Below, piece after piece: positions 1-8,466 of a stretch of 64,000 nt of DNA; position 1 is the stretch's first letter; the number at the start of each line of letters is the position of its first letter. This DNA comes from Azospirillum brasilense. Its GTDB lineage: Bacteria > Pseudomonadota > Alphaproteobacteria > Azospirillales > Azospirillaceae. The DNA is taken from the NCBI RefSeq assembly GCF_007827815.1, contig NZ_VITH01000014.1, positions 106,622 through 170,621 of the forward strand, in the 5' to 3' direction. The position numbers were made by a program, and so were the translations under genes. Under the pieces are notes generated by a model. That model saw nothing but the letters and a program-made list of their open reading frames with translations, searched no databases and was not told where the DNA came from.

Positions 1-524
1 GCCTGCTGCAACGCCTCCTCGGCCTTCCGGCGCTCCCGCATCTCAGTCTGCAGGGACCGGGTACGCTCCGCCACCCGGCCTTCCAGCTCGTCGTTGGCCT
101 GCTCGATGTCGGCCAGCAGCGCGCGGGTTCGGTATTGGCGCAGGCGGGCGCGCAGCGCGGACTGCGCCGCGCTCTGCAAGGCCTCGGCGTGCAAGGGCGG
201 GTCCAGCAGCGTGACGTTGCCGAGCCGCAGGAGTTGCGCCCACCGCGCCTTGCTGGCCGACCGGTTGCCGCGCGCCGTGATCACCAGGACCGGAAGGTCC
301 GACCAGGGCGGCTGGGCGTCCAGGCAGGCGACCAACGGCTCCATCCCCGACCGCAGCAGCGCGCCTTCGGAGAGGATCAGGGCCGTGATGTCCTTCGTCA
401 GGCCGTCGCACAGGGCCGGCAGATCGGCGCAGGTCTCGGTGATCAGGCCGACCTCGTCCAGCACGAGGCGGATGACCTCCGCGTCCCGGCCGTGCGGGGC
501 GAACAGGAGGAACGGGGCGTCCAT
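1..524 (-). CDS. Partial pseudo-receiver/sensor kinase, N-terminal part only
   Basis: The frame opens with an ATG at 522-524 and runs off the left edge without a stop, so only about 174 N-terminal residues are visible. Residues 1-115 look like a divergent response-regulator receiver fold (start MDAPFLLFAPHGRDAEV, later LPVLVITARG). From about residue 135 a charged heptad-rich helix follows (NDELEGRVAERT, EMRERRKAEEAL). This is the usual linker before a histidine-kinase DHp domain, so a kinase probably continues outside the window. The gene starts 10 bases after the KaiC-like stop and is probably co-transcribed with it. KaiC-like ATPases in proteobacteria often sit beside such kinases. The kinase identity is inference; the reading frame and linker are seen. 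Confidence 0.6.
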   Translation of the reverse strand, partial: MDAPFLLFAPHGRDAEVIRLVLDEVGLITETCADLPALCDGLTKDITALILSEGALLRSGMEPLVACLDAQPPWSDLPVLVITARGNRSASKARWAQLLRLGNVTLLDPPLHAEALQSAAQSALRARLRQYRTRALLADIEQANDELEGRVAERTRSLQTEMRERRKAEEALQQ

Positions 525-533
525 GCGCCGCAG

Positions 534-2027
534 TCAGCCCGTCTCGCTCCGCCCGCGCAACAACGGGTCCGCCGACCCGCTGTAGCTGGGCACGCCGGTC
601 AGCACCCCCTGGAATTCCAGAAGCTGCGGGCCGACCTGCATGCCGTCGGGGAACAGCCGGAACTCGCGGATCGCCAGCTCATGGACGCCGGTGCGCTTCT
701 TGACCACCGAGATCGCCTTGCGCACCTCCCCCGCCGCCTCGAAGAAGCGCAGCAGGACCACCGTGTCGCTCATGAAGGACAGGTCCACGGGGTTCTGGAT
801 GTCGCCGACGATCCCCTGCTGGGCCAGGATCAGGATGGTCACGATGCCCTGGTTGTTCAGATAGGTCAGCAGCTCGTGCATCTGCAGGATGAGCGCCTGT
901 TCCTCCGGCATCGTGCTGAGATACGAGTTCAGGCTGTCGATCACCACGACGCGCGCCTTCTGGTCCTCCACCTGGCGGCGGACCTGCCAGACGAACTGGC
1001 CCGGCGACAGGCGCGACGGGTTCGCGCGCTCCCAACCCAGCTCGCCCTTGCGCACCGCCTCCTCGATGTCGATGCCGAGCGCGGTGCTGCGCAAGGCCAG
1101 GGTCTCGAAGGATTCGTCGAAGGAGAAATAGGCGGCATGCTCGCCACGGCGCACCGCCGCCGCGACATATTGCAGGGCGATGGACGACTTGCCGACGCCC
1201 GAGGGGCCGACGAGCATCGTCGTCGTGCCGCGTGTCAGACCACCGCCCATCAGCTCGTCCAGCCCGCTCAGGCTGCTCGACACGGCGGTCGGCTCGAACT
1301 CCGCCTTGTGCTCGTCGGCGATCAGGCTCGGGAAGATCAGCACGTTGCCCGGCGTGATGGCGAAATCGTGCCAGCCGCTCTGATATTCGGACCCGCGCAT
1401 CTTGGCGATCCGCAGCCGCCGCCGCGCCGCGCCGTAGGAGCGCTCGATCTGCTCCAGGCTGACCACGCCGTGCATCAGGCTGTGCAGCTCCATGGAGCCG
1501 GTCTGGCTGGTCAGGTCGTCCAGCGCCAGCGTGGTGCAGTGGCGCCCTTGCAGGAACTGCTTCAGCGCCAGGATCTGCCGCCGGTAGCGGAGCTGGTCCT
1601 GGGCGAGCAGGCGCAGCTCCGACAGGGAGTCGATCACCACGAGATCCGGCTTCTCGGCCTCGATCCGCTCGGTGATCAGGCGCATGGTTTCGCCCAGCTC
1701 CACCTCGGACGGGTAGAGCACGCTCTGCTGGCGGTCGAGCTGCGCCTCCAGAGGGACGAGTTCGAAGATGCCGATGCCGTCGAGCGACCAGCCGTGGCTC
1801 TTGGCCGAGGCGCGCAGCTCCGTCTCGGTTTCCGACAGGGTCACGTACAGGCCGCGCTTGCCGTCGCGCAGACCCTTGAGCAGGAATTGAAGCGCTATGG
1901 TCGTCTTGCCGGTTCCCGGAGCGCCTTCCAGAAGATGAAGCCGCGCGCGCGGCAGGCCCCCCCTCAGGACCAGGTCGAATTCTGGAATTCCGGTCAGGAT
2001 CTTGTCCGTCTTGGTCGGCTTCGACAC
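534..2027 (-). CDS. KaiC-like double-domain ATPase (RecA superfamily)
   Basis: A 497-residue protein with two RecA/KaiC domains in tandem. The first P-loop GAPGTGKT is at about residues 35-42 with Walker B LVVIDS. The second P-loop GPSGVGKSS is near residue 270 with Walker B VVVIDSLNSY. Length and order match cyanobacterial KaiC and its proteobacterial homologues, which are ATP-dependent signalling or timing proteins. The GTG start at 2027 was chosen because AGAGGAGACC lies just upstream; a longer form from 2072 has no such site. By eye, the KaiC autophosphorylation pair (Ser-Thr) aligns with Ser-Phe in LSFMSDT, so one phosphosite seems lost. No kaiA or kaiB is present nearby, which argues against a full clock. 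It is probably a partner of the kinase immediately downstream. Confidence 0.85.
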   Translation of the reverse strand: MSKPTKTDKILTGIPEFDLVLRGGLPRARLHLLEGAPGTGKTTIALQFLLKGLRDGKRGLYVTLSETETELRASAKSHGWSLDGIGIFELVPLEAQLDRQQSVLYPSEVELGETMRLITERIEAEKPDLVVIDSLSELRLLAQDQLRYRRQILALKQFLQGRHCTTLALDDLTSQTGSMELHSLMHGVVSLEQIERSYGAARRRLRIAKMRGSEYQSGWHDFAITPGNVLIFPSLIADEHKAEFEPTAVSSSLSGLDELMGGGLTRGTTTMLVGPSGVGKSSIALQYVAAAVRRGEHAAYFSFDESFETLALRSTALGIDIEEAVRKGELGWERANPSRLSPGQFVWQVRRQVEDQKARVVVIDSLNSYLSTMPEEQALILQMHELLTYLNNQGIVTILILAQQGIVGDIQNPVDLSFMSDTVVLLRFFEAAGEVRKAISVVKKRTGVHELAIREFRLFPDGMQVGPQLLEFQGVLTGVPSYSGSADPLLRGRSETG

Positions 2028-2309
2028 CCAGGTCTCCTCTTGGTCTGGCACGCTGGCGGCGCTTTGCGCCACACGCCGCCGTGATGTGGTGAACGGCCCG
2101 AACGCCTGGACGGACGGACAAACGCGCAGCCTCGGAGAGCATCCACGCCCCGTGGGCGCGGCTCCGCCACCATCAACCCAATGCCAGGGCTCCTGTTCCT
2201 TTGCGCCTTCGGGATGCCGACCGTCAGGGATGCTTGCCCGTCACCGCGGGTTACCGCGATGTTGGACGATGGACACGCGAACGAAGCGGGAGCTTGTCTT
2301 GCGCCGCCT
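2028..2309. other. Intergenic stretch upstream of the KaiC-like gene
   Basis: This holds the promoter region of the KaiC-like gene and the 3' side of the small membrane protein gene. No convincing promoter, hairpin or small gene stands out. The open frames crossing it on both strands lack coding character and follow from high GC. Confidence 0.4.
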
Positions 2310-2906
2310 TCACCGCCCCGCCCCCAGCACGCGGCGGCGCTTGGGGTCCGGACCGAGCGAGCGGATGAAGGGCGGCAGCCCGCCGGCCGATCGCGTGTTG
2401 AAGGCCGCCTTCGGTGCGTCCTCGCCGGCCGCCGTTTCCGGCACCGCCTTCTCTTGCCGCTCCGTCTCCGCAGGCGCGGCCGGCTTGCGGAAACCGCGGG
2501 CGATCCACAGGGCGAGCGCGCCGGACAGCAGAAGCAGCAGCGGCGGAACGGCGGCGCTCAGGCCCCAGGGCCACAGAACCTCCGCCCGGCGAGTCCAGCG
2601 CTCCGCCCAGAAGCGCTCGGCGATCCGCCGCACGCGCTCCTCGCCGAGGCCCGGCGGGGCGGCGAGGCTGGTGCCGTCGGGGAAGTCCGTCCGCGCCACG
2701 ACGCCCCGCCTCACCCCATCCTCCACCACCGCCTCGTCGGCGGCGTAGTGCTGCGGCAGGAAGGCGTCCCGCGTCTCCGAATAGGCGTAGAGACCGGCGA
2801 AAGGATGGCGCCCGTGCAGATCGGCGGCGGCGAAGGCGGCGACCACCGCCACCCACAGCAGGGCGGCGGCCAGCCAGCCCCGCCACAGGCCCTTGCTCCA
2901 ATTCAT
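2310..2906 (-). CDS. Small two-helix membrane protein of unknown function
   Basis: A 198-residue protein that I do not recognise. An N-terminal hydrophobic helix (about residues 9-28, AAALLWVAVVAAFAAA) and a second one (about 115-140, with PPLLLLLSGALALWIARG) bracket a soluble loop of roughly 85 residues. The C-terminal 55 residues are charged, proline-rich and probably cytoplasmic. This gives a short-tail, periplasmic-loop, short-tail topology. The ATG at 2906 follows GGGAGACGGG; an upstream in-frame start at 2936 lacks a good ribosome site. It lies on the same strand as the hybrid kinase upstream and the KaiC gene downstream, with gaps of 130 and 282 bases, so co-transcription is uncertain. 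Confidence 0.55.
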   Translation of the reverse strand: MNWSKGLWRGWLAAALLWVAVVAAFAAADLHGRHPFAGLYAYSETRDAFLPQHYAADEAVVEDGVRRGVVARTDFPDGTSLAAPPGLGEERVRRIAERFWAERWTRRAEVLWPWGLSAAVPPLLLLLSGALALWIARGFRKPAAPAETERQEKAVPETAAGEDAPKAAFNTRSAGGLPPFIRSLGPDPKRRRVLGAGR

Positions 2907-3036
2907 GTCCCGTCTCCCTCTTGCCCAAGGAGGCACTTCCCCAAGGAGGCGGAAAAACTAAAGACCCGGCCGGGGGGCGGCCAGGGTCAAAAACCGGCCT
3001 TTCGCGATCAGGCCCCCGGGATCAAGCCGTCCAGGC

Positions 3037-5679
3037 TCAGGCCGCGGGCTTCAGCAATTCGCGCAGGATGTGCGGGGTGATCGGCTTGTGGACGAGGCGG
3101 AAGCCGGCGCCGCGGATTTCGGTGATTCGCTCGGGCGCGGTGTCGCCGGTGAGCACCACGGCGGGGATGCGCACGCCGCAGACGCCGTGGATGTCGCGGA
3201 TCGCCTCCACCCCCGTCCGCCCCTCGCGCAGCCGGTAGTCGGCGATGATGAGGTCCGGCAGACGGCCCAGCCCGTGCAGCAGGTCCACCGCCTCCTCCGC
3301 CGACACGGCGGCCACCACCTCGTAGCCCCATTGCTCCAGCAGGGTGCGCAGGCTGAGCAGCACGATGGCCTCGTCGTCGATGACCACCACCAGCCCCTGC
3401 CCGTCGTCGTTGGCGCGGTCCGGCCCGTTGCGGCGCAGGATGGCGCGGGCGCGCACGGCGGGAAGCTCCACCGAGAAGACGCTGCCCCGTCCGGGCCGCG
3501 AGCGCAAAGCCACCGTGTGGCCGAGCAGCCCGGCCAGCCGCTTCACGATGGCGAGGCCGAGGCCCAGCCCCTTGGCCCGGTCGCGCTCCTGGTTGCCGAT
3601 CTGGAAGAACTCCTCGAAGACGGCCTGCTGCAGATCCTCCGGCACGCCGATGCCGCTGTCGGCCACCGCGATGCGCAGCGCGCCGTTGCGGCGCCGGCAG
3701 CCGACCACGACACCGCCCCGCTCGGTGTAGCGCAGCGCGTTCTCGATCAGGTTGCGCAGGATGCGCTCCAGCAGCATCGGGTCGGTGCGCGCCCACAGCG
3801 AGGTCGGCACGACCCGCAGCCGCAGCCCCTGCCCGTCGGCCTGCGGCCCGTATTCCGCGGCCAGCCGGTCGAGCAGCGGCCCGACCGCGCATTCGGTGAC
3901 GCTGGGCTCCACCGCCCCGGCGTCGAGCCGCGACACGTCGAGCATCCCGTCGAGCAGGAGCTTCAGCGCGTCCAGCGAATGGCCCATGCTGGCCACCAGC
4001 TCATGGCCGGGATGGCCGTGCAGCTTGTCGCCCAGCACCTGCGCGAAGAAATAGAGCGACTGCACGGGCTGGCGCAGGTCGTGGCTGGCCGCCGCCAGGA
4101 ACTGGGTCTTCGCCCGCTCCGCCTTCTCGGCGCGGGTCTTCTCCCGCCGGGCCTCGTCCGCCGCGGTCAGGGCGCGCTCCATCGCCTGCTCCGCCGCCTC
4201 CTTGGCGGCGAGCAGGGCCTCCGCCGCCGTCCGGCGGGCGGTGATGTCGCGCACGATGCCGGTGAAGCGTGCCTCGCCGTCGGCCTTCCACTCGGCGACC
4301 GACAGCTCCAGCGGGAACACCGACCCGTCCTTGCGCTGGCCGGTCACCTCGCGCCCGATGCCGATGATGCGCCGCTCCCCGGTGCGGTGGTAGCGCTGCA
4401 GATAGCCGTCATGGGCGCTGCGGTCGGGATCGGGCATCAGCATGCTGACGTTGCGGCCGATCACCTCCTCCGCGGCGTAGCCGAAGATGCGTTCGGCGGC
4501 GCCGTTGAAGCTGTGCAGGGTGCCGGCCCGGTCGATGACCACGATGGCGTCGACCGCCGTGTCGACGATGGCGCGGTAACGGGCCTCCGCATGGGTCACG
4601 GATTCGCTGGCGCCGACCAGCGCGGCGCTGGCCTCGGCAAGGATGCGGTGCAGGTCGTCGATCTCGCGCACCGGAACGCCACCGTCGTAGCGGATGGCCC
4701 GCCCCTCCATCAGGCTGCCGCCGTGGGCGGCCAATTCGCGGACGGGGTGGGCGAGCCGCCGCGCGAAGATCCCCGCCGACGCCAGAGACACGGCCAGCAG
4801 GACCAGTCCGAGCCCCAACGCCAGCACCACCGTGCGGTTCAGCGGGTTGAGCACGGCCTCCGTCGGCGTCGCAGCCGCGAGGGTCCAGTCGGCGCGCTGC
4901 GTGCGGTGAAAGGCGCCGATGATCTCCACCCCGTCCAGCGTGGCTCCGCGGTAGTTGCCGGTGTCAGCCGTCCCGCGCACCGCCAGGAACCAGTCGGGCA
5001 CCGACCGACCCAGATACTCCGCATGCTCGCGCGAGCGGGCGGCGATGCGGTCCTGGCCGTCGATGATCACGGCGATCAGGCCGGACCGCGTCTCGAAGCC
5101 CTCCAGCAGGGTGCTCCAGGTCTGCGGATCGACCACCGCCGACAGGACGTAGCGCAGGCCGCCGTCGCGCAGCACCGGCACCATCACGGCGATCGTCGGC
5201 CGCTCGGCCGCCGTCGCGGTCACCAGATCGGACACCGCCGGCTGGCGGGTCGCGGTCACCCGGCGCAGCGCGTCGCGCTGGGGCACGTCCGGCAGCGGGA
5301 CGCCGAGCGGGACCGCGGTGTTGACGAACTGCCGCCCCGACGGGTCGACCAGAGCGATGTTGGTCCAGGACGGATGCTGGGTCAGCGCCAGCGTCGCCCG
5401 TTCGTAGAAGCCGGCGGTATCGTCGGCGGCCAGGGCGTCCGTCCGCGACAGCGCCCGCAGCGCCGCGATGGTCGCCTCCAACTCCCGGTCCACGATCAGG
5501 GCCAGCGCCTCCGCCGTGTCGGACATGTTGTTCTCGACAGCCTCCCGCTGCTGCTGCACCAGCCAGCCGATGAGCATGCCGCCGAGCAGGAGCATCGGCA
5601 CCAGAGTCACGAGCACAAGCCTCAGCAGGTACCCGCGCAGAGTCATCGGTTGCTGACGGGACACCGTCTTCAGCGGCAT
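3037..5679 (-). CDS. Membrane hybrid sensor histidine kinase/response regulator (Cache-HAMP-PAS-HisKA-HATPase-REC)
   Basis: An 880-residue membrane kinase. A transmembrane helix at about residues 14-36 is followed by a periplasmic sensor of about 230 residues of the Cache type, a second helix near 280-305 (VVLALGLGLVLLAVSLA) and a HAMP-like linker. Next come a FixL-type PAS domain (FNGAAERIFGY, then RKDGSVFPLELSV), a coiled coil, and the DHp box ASHDLRQPVQSL with the phospho-His. An ATPase domain (LIENALRY, GIGVPEDL, GLGLGLAIVKRL) and a C-terminal receiver follow, the latter with acidic VVIDDE, phospho-Asp in IADYR and Lys in HKP. No output regulator gene lies beside it, and the receiver is at its own C-terminus. 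The ligand is unknown. Confidence 0.9.
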   Translation of the reverse strand: MPLKTVSRQQPMTLRGYLLRLVLVTLVPMLLLGGMLIGWLVQQQREAVENNMSDTAEALALIVDRELEATIAALRALSRTDALAADDTAGFYERATLALTQHPSWTNIALVDPSGRQFVNTAVPLGVPLPDVPQRDALRRVTATRQPAVSDLVTATAAERPTIAVMVPVLRDGGLRYVLSAVVDPQTWSTLLEGFETRSGLIAVIIDGQDRIAARSREHAEYLGRSVPDWFLAVRGTADTGNYRGATLDGVEIIGAFHRTQRADWTLAAATPTEAVLNPLNRTVVLALGLGLVLLAVSLASAGIFARRLAHPVRELAAHGGSLMEGRAIRYDGGVPVREIDDLHRILAEASAALVGASESVTHAEARYRAIVDTAVDAIVVIDRAGTLHSFNGAAERIFGYAAEEVIGRNVSMLMPDPDRSAHDGYLQRYHRTGERRIIGIGREVTGQRKDGSVFPLELSVAEWKADGEARFTGIVRDITARRTAAEALLAAKEAAEQAMERALTAADEARREKTRAEKAERAKTQFLAAASHDLRQPVQSLYFFAQVLGDKLHGHPGHELVASMGHSLDALKLLLDGMLDVSRLDAGAVEPSVTECAVGPLLDRLAAEYGPQADGQGLRLRVVPTSLWARTDPMLLERILRNLIENALRYTERGGVVVGCRRRNGALRIAVADSGIGVPEDLQQAVFEEFFQIGNQERDRAKGLGLGLAIVKRLAGLLGHTVALRSRPGRGSVFSVELPAVRARAILRRNGPDRANDDGQGLVVVIDDEAIVLLSLRTLLEQWGYEVVAAVSAEEAVDLLHGLGRLPDLIIADYRLREGRTGVEAIRDIHGVCGVRIPAVVLTGDTAPERITEIRGAGFRLVHKPITPHILRELLKPAA

Positions 5680-5781
5680 GGACGGACCATTCGAAAGATT
5701 GGGGACACGAACGGATTATCGCATCTTGCTCCGCTCTTTCGTGGTTCGCCACCGGAATCTGAAACGATGGGGTGATCCTGA

Positions 5782-6708
5782 TTATATAGGCGCTGCTCTG
5801 TTGGAATAATGAAGGGACTGCCAAGCCTCAGATCGGCGGCTGGGACCAACCCCACAGTCTTGGGAGCGTCTGGTTTCTCGGATTGAACTTTTCGTACGCG
5901 AATACTTATTGAAAATGATCGATCCCTTGCCTTCACATACCCTGGTATGAAGTGCTTCGGGCACTCGATCCTTTGCGAAGCTCTTCGGCGTGGTCGGTGG
6001 TGTCTGGTCTGCCGAACGAACGGGGGGCCGTTCCATTTGCGCATCGTCCGACAGGATGGGGGTTTCTGCGGAAACCGGGGCCGGGCGCGGCGGCACGGGC
6101 GGCGCGACCAGGGCGGCGGCCTCTTGGCGGCGGGCGGTTTCGGCTTCCATCTCCTTCTGCCACCGGCGATGGGCGATCTCGCGGGCGCGGAGCTGCTGCT
6201 CCTGGCGCAGGGCCATGGCCAGCCGGCGCAGGGCGGCCGCTCCATCGGTCCGCGCCGCCTGACCAGCGGCGGCGCGGAAATCGCCGACCGTGGGGAAGCG
6301 CCGGTAGCCCGAGCGGAAGGAGGACCAGACGCCGCGGAACCCGGCGATCCATTCCTCGGCGGGCCAGCCGGCCATTTCGAGGATGTCGGCCTCCAGCATG
6401 TCGGCGTCCGGAAGCTCCAGGCCGAAACGGGCCGCCAGCTTCTCGATGCCGGTCAGCACATTTTCCACGCCGATGGCCGGGCAGGCGGTTTCGAGGGCGG
6501 CCTCAACCCGCTCGGCCAGCGCCCCGATCTCGTCGGGCGCGCGGTCCGCGATCTCGAAACGGAGGTCGGCGCGCTCAAGCCGGGCGAGCGAGGCGATCGC
6601 GCAGGGCAGAGAGGACACCGGCGTTGCGGGCAGCCACGCCATGTCCGGCGTCTGCGGGGCGGCGCTGACGGGAAGGCTCACGGGAAAGCTCGGCAGGCTG
6701 GCGGTCAT
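5782..6708 (-). CDS. Unknown helical protein next to the replication origin, overlapping the upstream gene
   Basis: A reading frame of 308 codons from ATG 6708, preceded by GGAGCGACCAG. The core (about residues 30-200) looks coding: it is rich in Glu, Ala and Arg, with a conserved-looking stretch AEEWIAGFRGVWSSFRSGYRRFPTVGDFR and a long basic/acidic helix (ALRQEQQLRAREIAHRRWQKEMEAE). The last 60 residues have unusual composition (GSIIFNKYSRTKSSIRE) and may be read-through into non-coding DNA. The frame overlaps the wHTH gene by 134 bases out of phase, so the true start may be further downstream (ATG at 6642). Position beside the origin suggests a plasmid replication accessory role, which is inference. 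I cannot name a family. Confidence 0.5.
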   Translation of the reverse strand: MTASLPSFPVSLPVSAAPQTPDMAWLPATPVSSLPCAIASLARLERADLRFEIADRAPDEIGALAERVEAALETACPAIGVENVLTGIEKLAARFGLELPDADMLEADILEMAGWPAEEWIAGFRGVWSSFRSGYRRFPTVGDFRAAAGQAARTDGAAALRRLAMALRQEQQLRAREIAHRRWQKEMEAETARRQEAAALVAPPVPPRPAPVSAETPILSDDAQMERPPVRSADQTPPTTPKSFAKDRVPEALHTRVCEGKGSIIFNKYSRTKSSIRETRRSQDCGVGPSRRSEAWQSLHYSNRAAPI

Positions 6709-7417
6709 TCTGGTCGCTCCGGTTGGTGGGGCGGCGGGATGCGGGGGCGAAGGGGACGACGGTGCTTTCTGGCGTTTCACTGACAGGGGCCGCGGCGGGG
6801 GCGACCAGTTCGCGGGCCACCCATTTGCGCCAGGCGCCGGACGGGTCGGCCGGGCTGTAGCCGTTGCGGACGTTGGCTTTGCGGCACCAGGACACGAACT
6901 TGCGGGTCACCGTGGCGGGATCGACCTCCGGCCGGGTTTCCACGGCCCAAGCGAGATCGGCGGAGTCCGGCTGCCAGTCCTCGGCCAGAGCGTCCCGGGT
7001 CTTGATGCTCGAAGAGCCAACCGATCCCCCCGCCCGGAAGGAGGAGGAGTTTTGAGAATCAGGATTCAGGGGATTCCCAGTGCTTAGGAGTCCGTCAGCC
7101 GGCTGACCGGTGGTGTCGACGGGCCGACCGGAAGAGTCGGTGTCCTGCGCGCCCACCAGGGCATAGACCATCCCGCGGAAACCGCGTTCGCGGCGGGCTT
7201 CCACCAGGGACAGGTCCGGGGCCTGCAGCTTCGTCAGCACGGCGGACAGCCAGGGACGGCTCTTCCCCAGTTCGGCGGCCAGTTCATCCTGGACCAGCCC
7301 GGTGCAGACGCCGGCGGCGTCCGCACGCGCGTAAAGGCCGGAGAGCACCGCGATCTCCGCGGTCCCGACGCCGGGCGCAGCGATCCATCGCCGGTACAAG
7401 GTCGTGTACGGGGTCAT
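6575..7417 (-). CDS. Winged-helix DNA-binding protein beside the origin, possible replication accessory factor
   Basis: A 280-residue protein. Residues 1-85 form a probable winged helix-turn-helix (TPYTTLYRRWIAAPG, then VLSGLYARADAAG and LGKSRPWLSAVLTKLQAP), as in plasmid helicase-loader or MarR-like proteins. The middle is low complexity, and residues 155-215 contain a second folded block (VETRPEVDPATVTRKFVSWCRKANV). The ATG at 7417 follows GGGAAGA. The gene is transcribed away from the origin, opposite to the initiator gene, and its 3' end overlaps the next ORF. The arrangement of an origin flanked by a divergent initiator and wHTH gene favours a replication or copy-number role. That role is inferred from position and fold only. 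Confidence 0.55.
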   Translation of the reverse strand: MTPYTTLYRRWIAAPGVGTAEIAVLSGLYARADAAGVCTGLVQDELAAELGKSRPWLSAVLTKLQAPDLSLVEARRERGFRGMVYALVGAQDTDSSGRPVDTTGQPADGLLSTGNPLNPDSQNSSSFRAGGSVGSSSIKTRDALAEDWQPDSADLAWAVETRPEVDPATVTRKFVSWCRKANVRNGYSPADPSGAWRKWVARELVAPAAAPVSETPESTVVPFAPASRRPTNRSDQNDRQPAELSREPSRQRRPADAGHGVAARNAGVLSALRDRLARPA

Positions 7418-7595
7418 TGTCTTCCCATGATCCAGCGCTTCGATTCCGGCGGAAGACAAAGCGGGAGCGTCGGCGGAATCCGCGATTCCACTTGGTTTTC
7501 CGGAACCACCCTGGCATCATGAAGTCGCCAAACCGCTGATGCGGGGGTCCGGTTCTCCCGGTCTTCCATCGGCTACCGACACTTCGGTGTGCACG

Positions 7596-7623
7596 AGGGC
7601 ACAGGTCGCCAAACCTGTGCCCT
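7596..7623. terminator. Strong hairpin in the origin, terminator-like
   Basis: A perfect 11-bp stem (AGGGCACAGGT and its complement) around a six-base loop CGCCAA is followed on the plus strand by TTTGTGTTT. No protein gene ends here, so it may end a short plus-strand RNA made inside the origin. Confidence 0.5.
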
Positions 7624-7700
7624 TTGTGTTTCCGGAGGTCGTGTCCTCCCTTACCTCATCGTCGCCCCCTTCGGCGTTTCGCGGCGGTTCGACGCCGCCA

Positions 7701-7765
7701 GCCACAATTCCTGGCCACAGATCCCGGCCACAAACTCCGGCCGAAAATCCTGGTCCAAAAGCTAT
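7701..7765 (+). repeat. 13-mer tandem repeats, probable DNA-unwinding element
   Basis: Four consecutive 13-base units begin at 7701, 7714, 7727 and 7740 with approximate consensus GCCACAAATCCTG, and a degenerate fifth unit begins at 7753. They are less GC-rich than the surrounding DNA. Tandem 13-mers next to initiator iterons are typical melting sites of bacterial origins. Confidence 0.65.
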
Positions 7766-7935
7766 CGGTTCGGGCTGCGGTGAGCCCGTTACGCAAGATG
7801 TTGTCGTGGCCCCGACAGGCTGTCCACGATTCAAATGCGTGCGTCGGAATCGCTCCGGTTGCGCCGATGCGAGGGCCAGGAATCAGTGGAATCAAGGTGT
7901 TGAGCCCCTTGGAGCGGCGGCCGACCCCGTCCGGG

Positions 7936-8140
7936 TGTCGCCGTTCTGCCGAGAAACCGGGCGGAAAACGTCGCCGTTCTGCCGAAAGATTCCGGCGCAC
8001 GGGGGACGGGGGCGGAGCGTCGGAGTCCGCCGGATGTCGCCGTTCTGCCGAATAATCTGGTCTGTGGCCCATCGGTGACTCCGGGAATCGCCCGAGAATC
8101 GGACTCCGACTCGCGCAACCGAGTGTCGCCGTTCTGCCAA
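7936..8140 (+). repeat. Four direct iterons, initiator binding sites
   Basis: The 17-mer TGTCGCCGTTCTGCCGA occurs exactly at 7936-7952 and 8035-8051, as CGTCGCCGTTCTGCCGA at 7969-7985, and as TGTCGCCGTTCTGCCAA at 8124-8140. Start-to-start distances are 33, 66 and 89 bases, so the first three lie close to the same DNA face (multiples of 11). They are the likely binding sites of the initiator encoded downstream. Confidence 0.8.
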
Positions 8141-8302
8141 TGTGCTCCCCCCATGGCGGCCTCCGGACCCTGCGGAGCCCGGAAAGAGTCAGGGAATCCA
8201 AGCCTTTCAGCGCCGTTTCGCGGCTTGTCGGGAGTCCGGACCGTCAGAACGCGGACGCTTTCGGCAGGGAGACCCTCCAGCGGGGCACAGCGTCCGGGGG
8301 AA

Positions 8303-8382
8303 CTGGCAGAACGACGACATTCGTCTGTACGGTCACAGCGTCGTTTCCGGCAGGTGAGGAATCTTTCGGCAGAATGGCGACG
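8303..8382 (-). promoter_or_regulatory. Inverted iteron copies at the initiator promoter, probable autorepressor site
   Basis: Reverse-orientation iteron relatives lie at 8303-8319 (14 of 17 matches) and 8366-8382 (15 of 17), 85 bases or more before the initiator start. A weaker partial copy is seen near 8241-8257. In iteron plasmids the initiator represses its own gene through inverted or partial iterons at the promoter, and the placement here fits that model. Confidence 0.6.
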
Positions 8383-8466
8383 TTGGCGCCTGCGCTGTGG
8401 AACATGCGGGGCGTATCGGGAATCAATACCGGAACCGCCAGCGGCGGGGCCGGGGAGATTGGGTGC

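Larger units (their letters stand above)
7418..8466. other. Replication origin region (oriV), about 1 kb without protein genes
   Basis: This non-coding stretch between the wHTH gene and the initiator gene contains, in order, a strong hairpin (7596-7623), a tandem array of 13-mers (7701-7765), four direct 17-bp iterons (7936-8140), and inverted iteron copies near the initiator promoter (8303-8382). Opening repeats, initiator iterons and adjacent initiator gene are the classic layout of a theta-type plasmid origin. The extents are approximate and the function is inferred from this layout. Confidence 0.75.

Noticed and set aside
135..2084. 649-codon plus-strand frame opposite the KaiC-like gene
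   Set aside because: It has low-complexity Arg/Gln/Leu composition, no family motif, and lies opposite a clear ATPase gene. High GC leaves antisense frames open.
3070..5775. 901-codon plus-strand frame opposite the hybrid kinase
   Set aside because: The composition is Gln/Arg/His-rich without motifs; the minus-strand kinase domains are unambiguous.
7418..8466. CRISPR array suggested by repeated 17-mers
   Set aside because: Repeats are unevenly spaced and few, with no cas genes, and they sit at an initiator gene. They are iterons.
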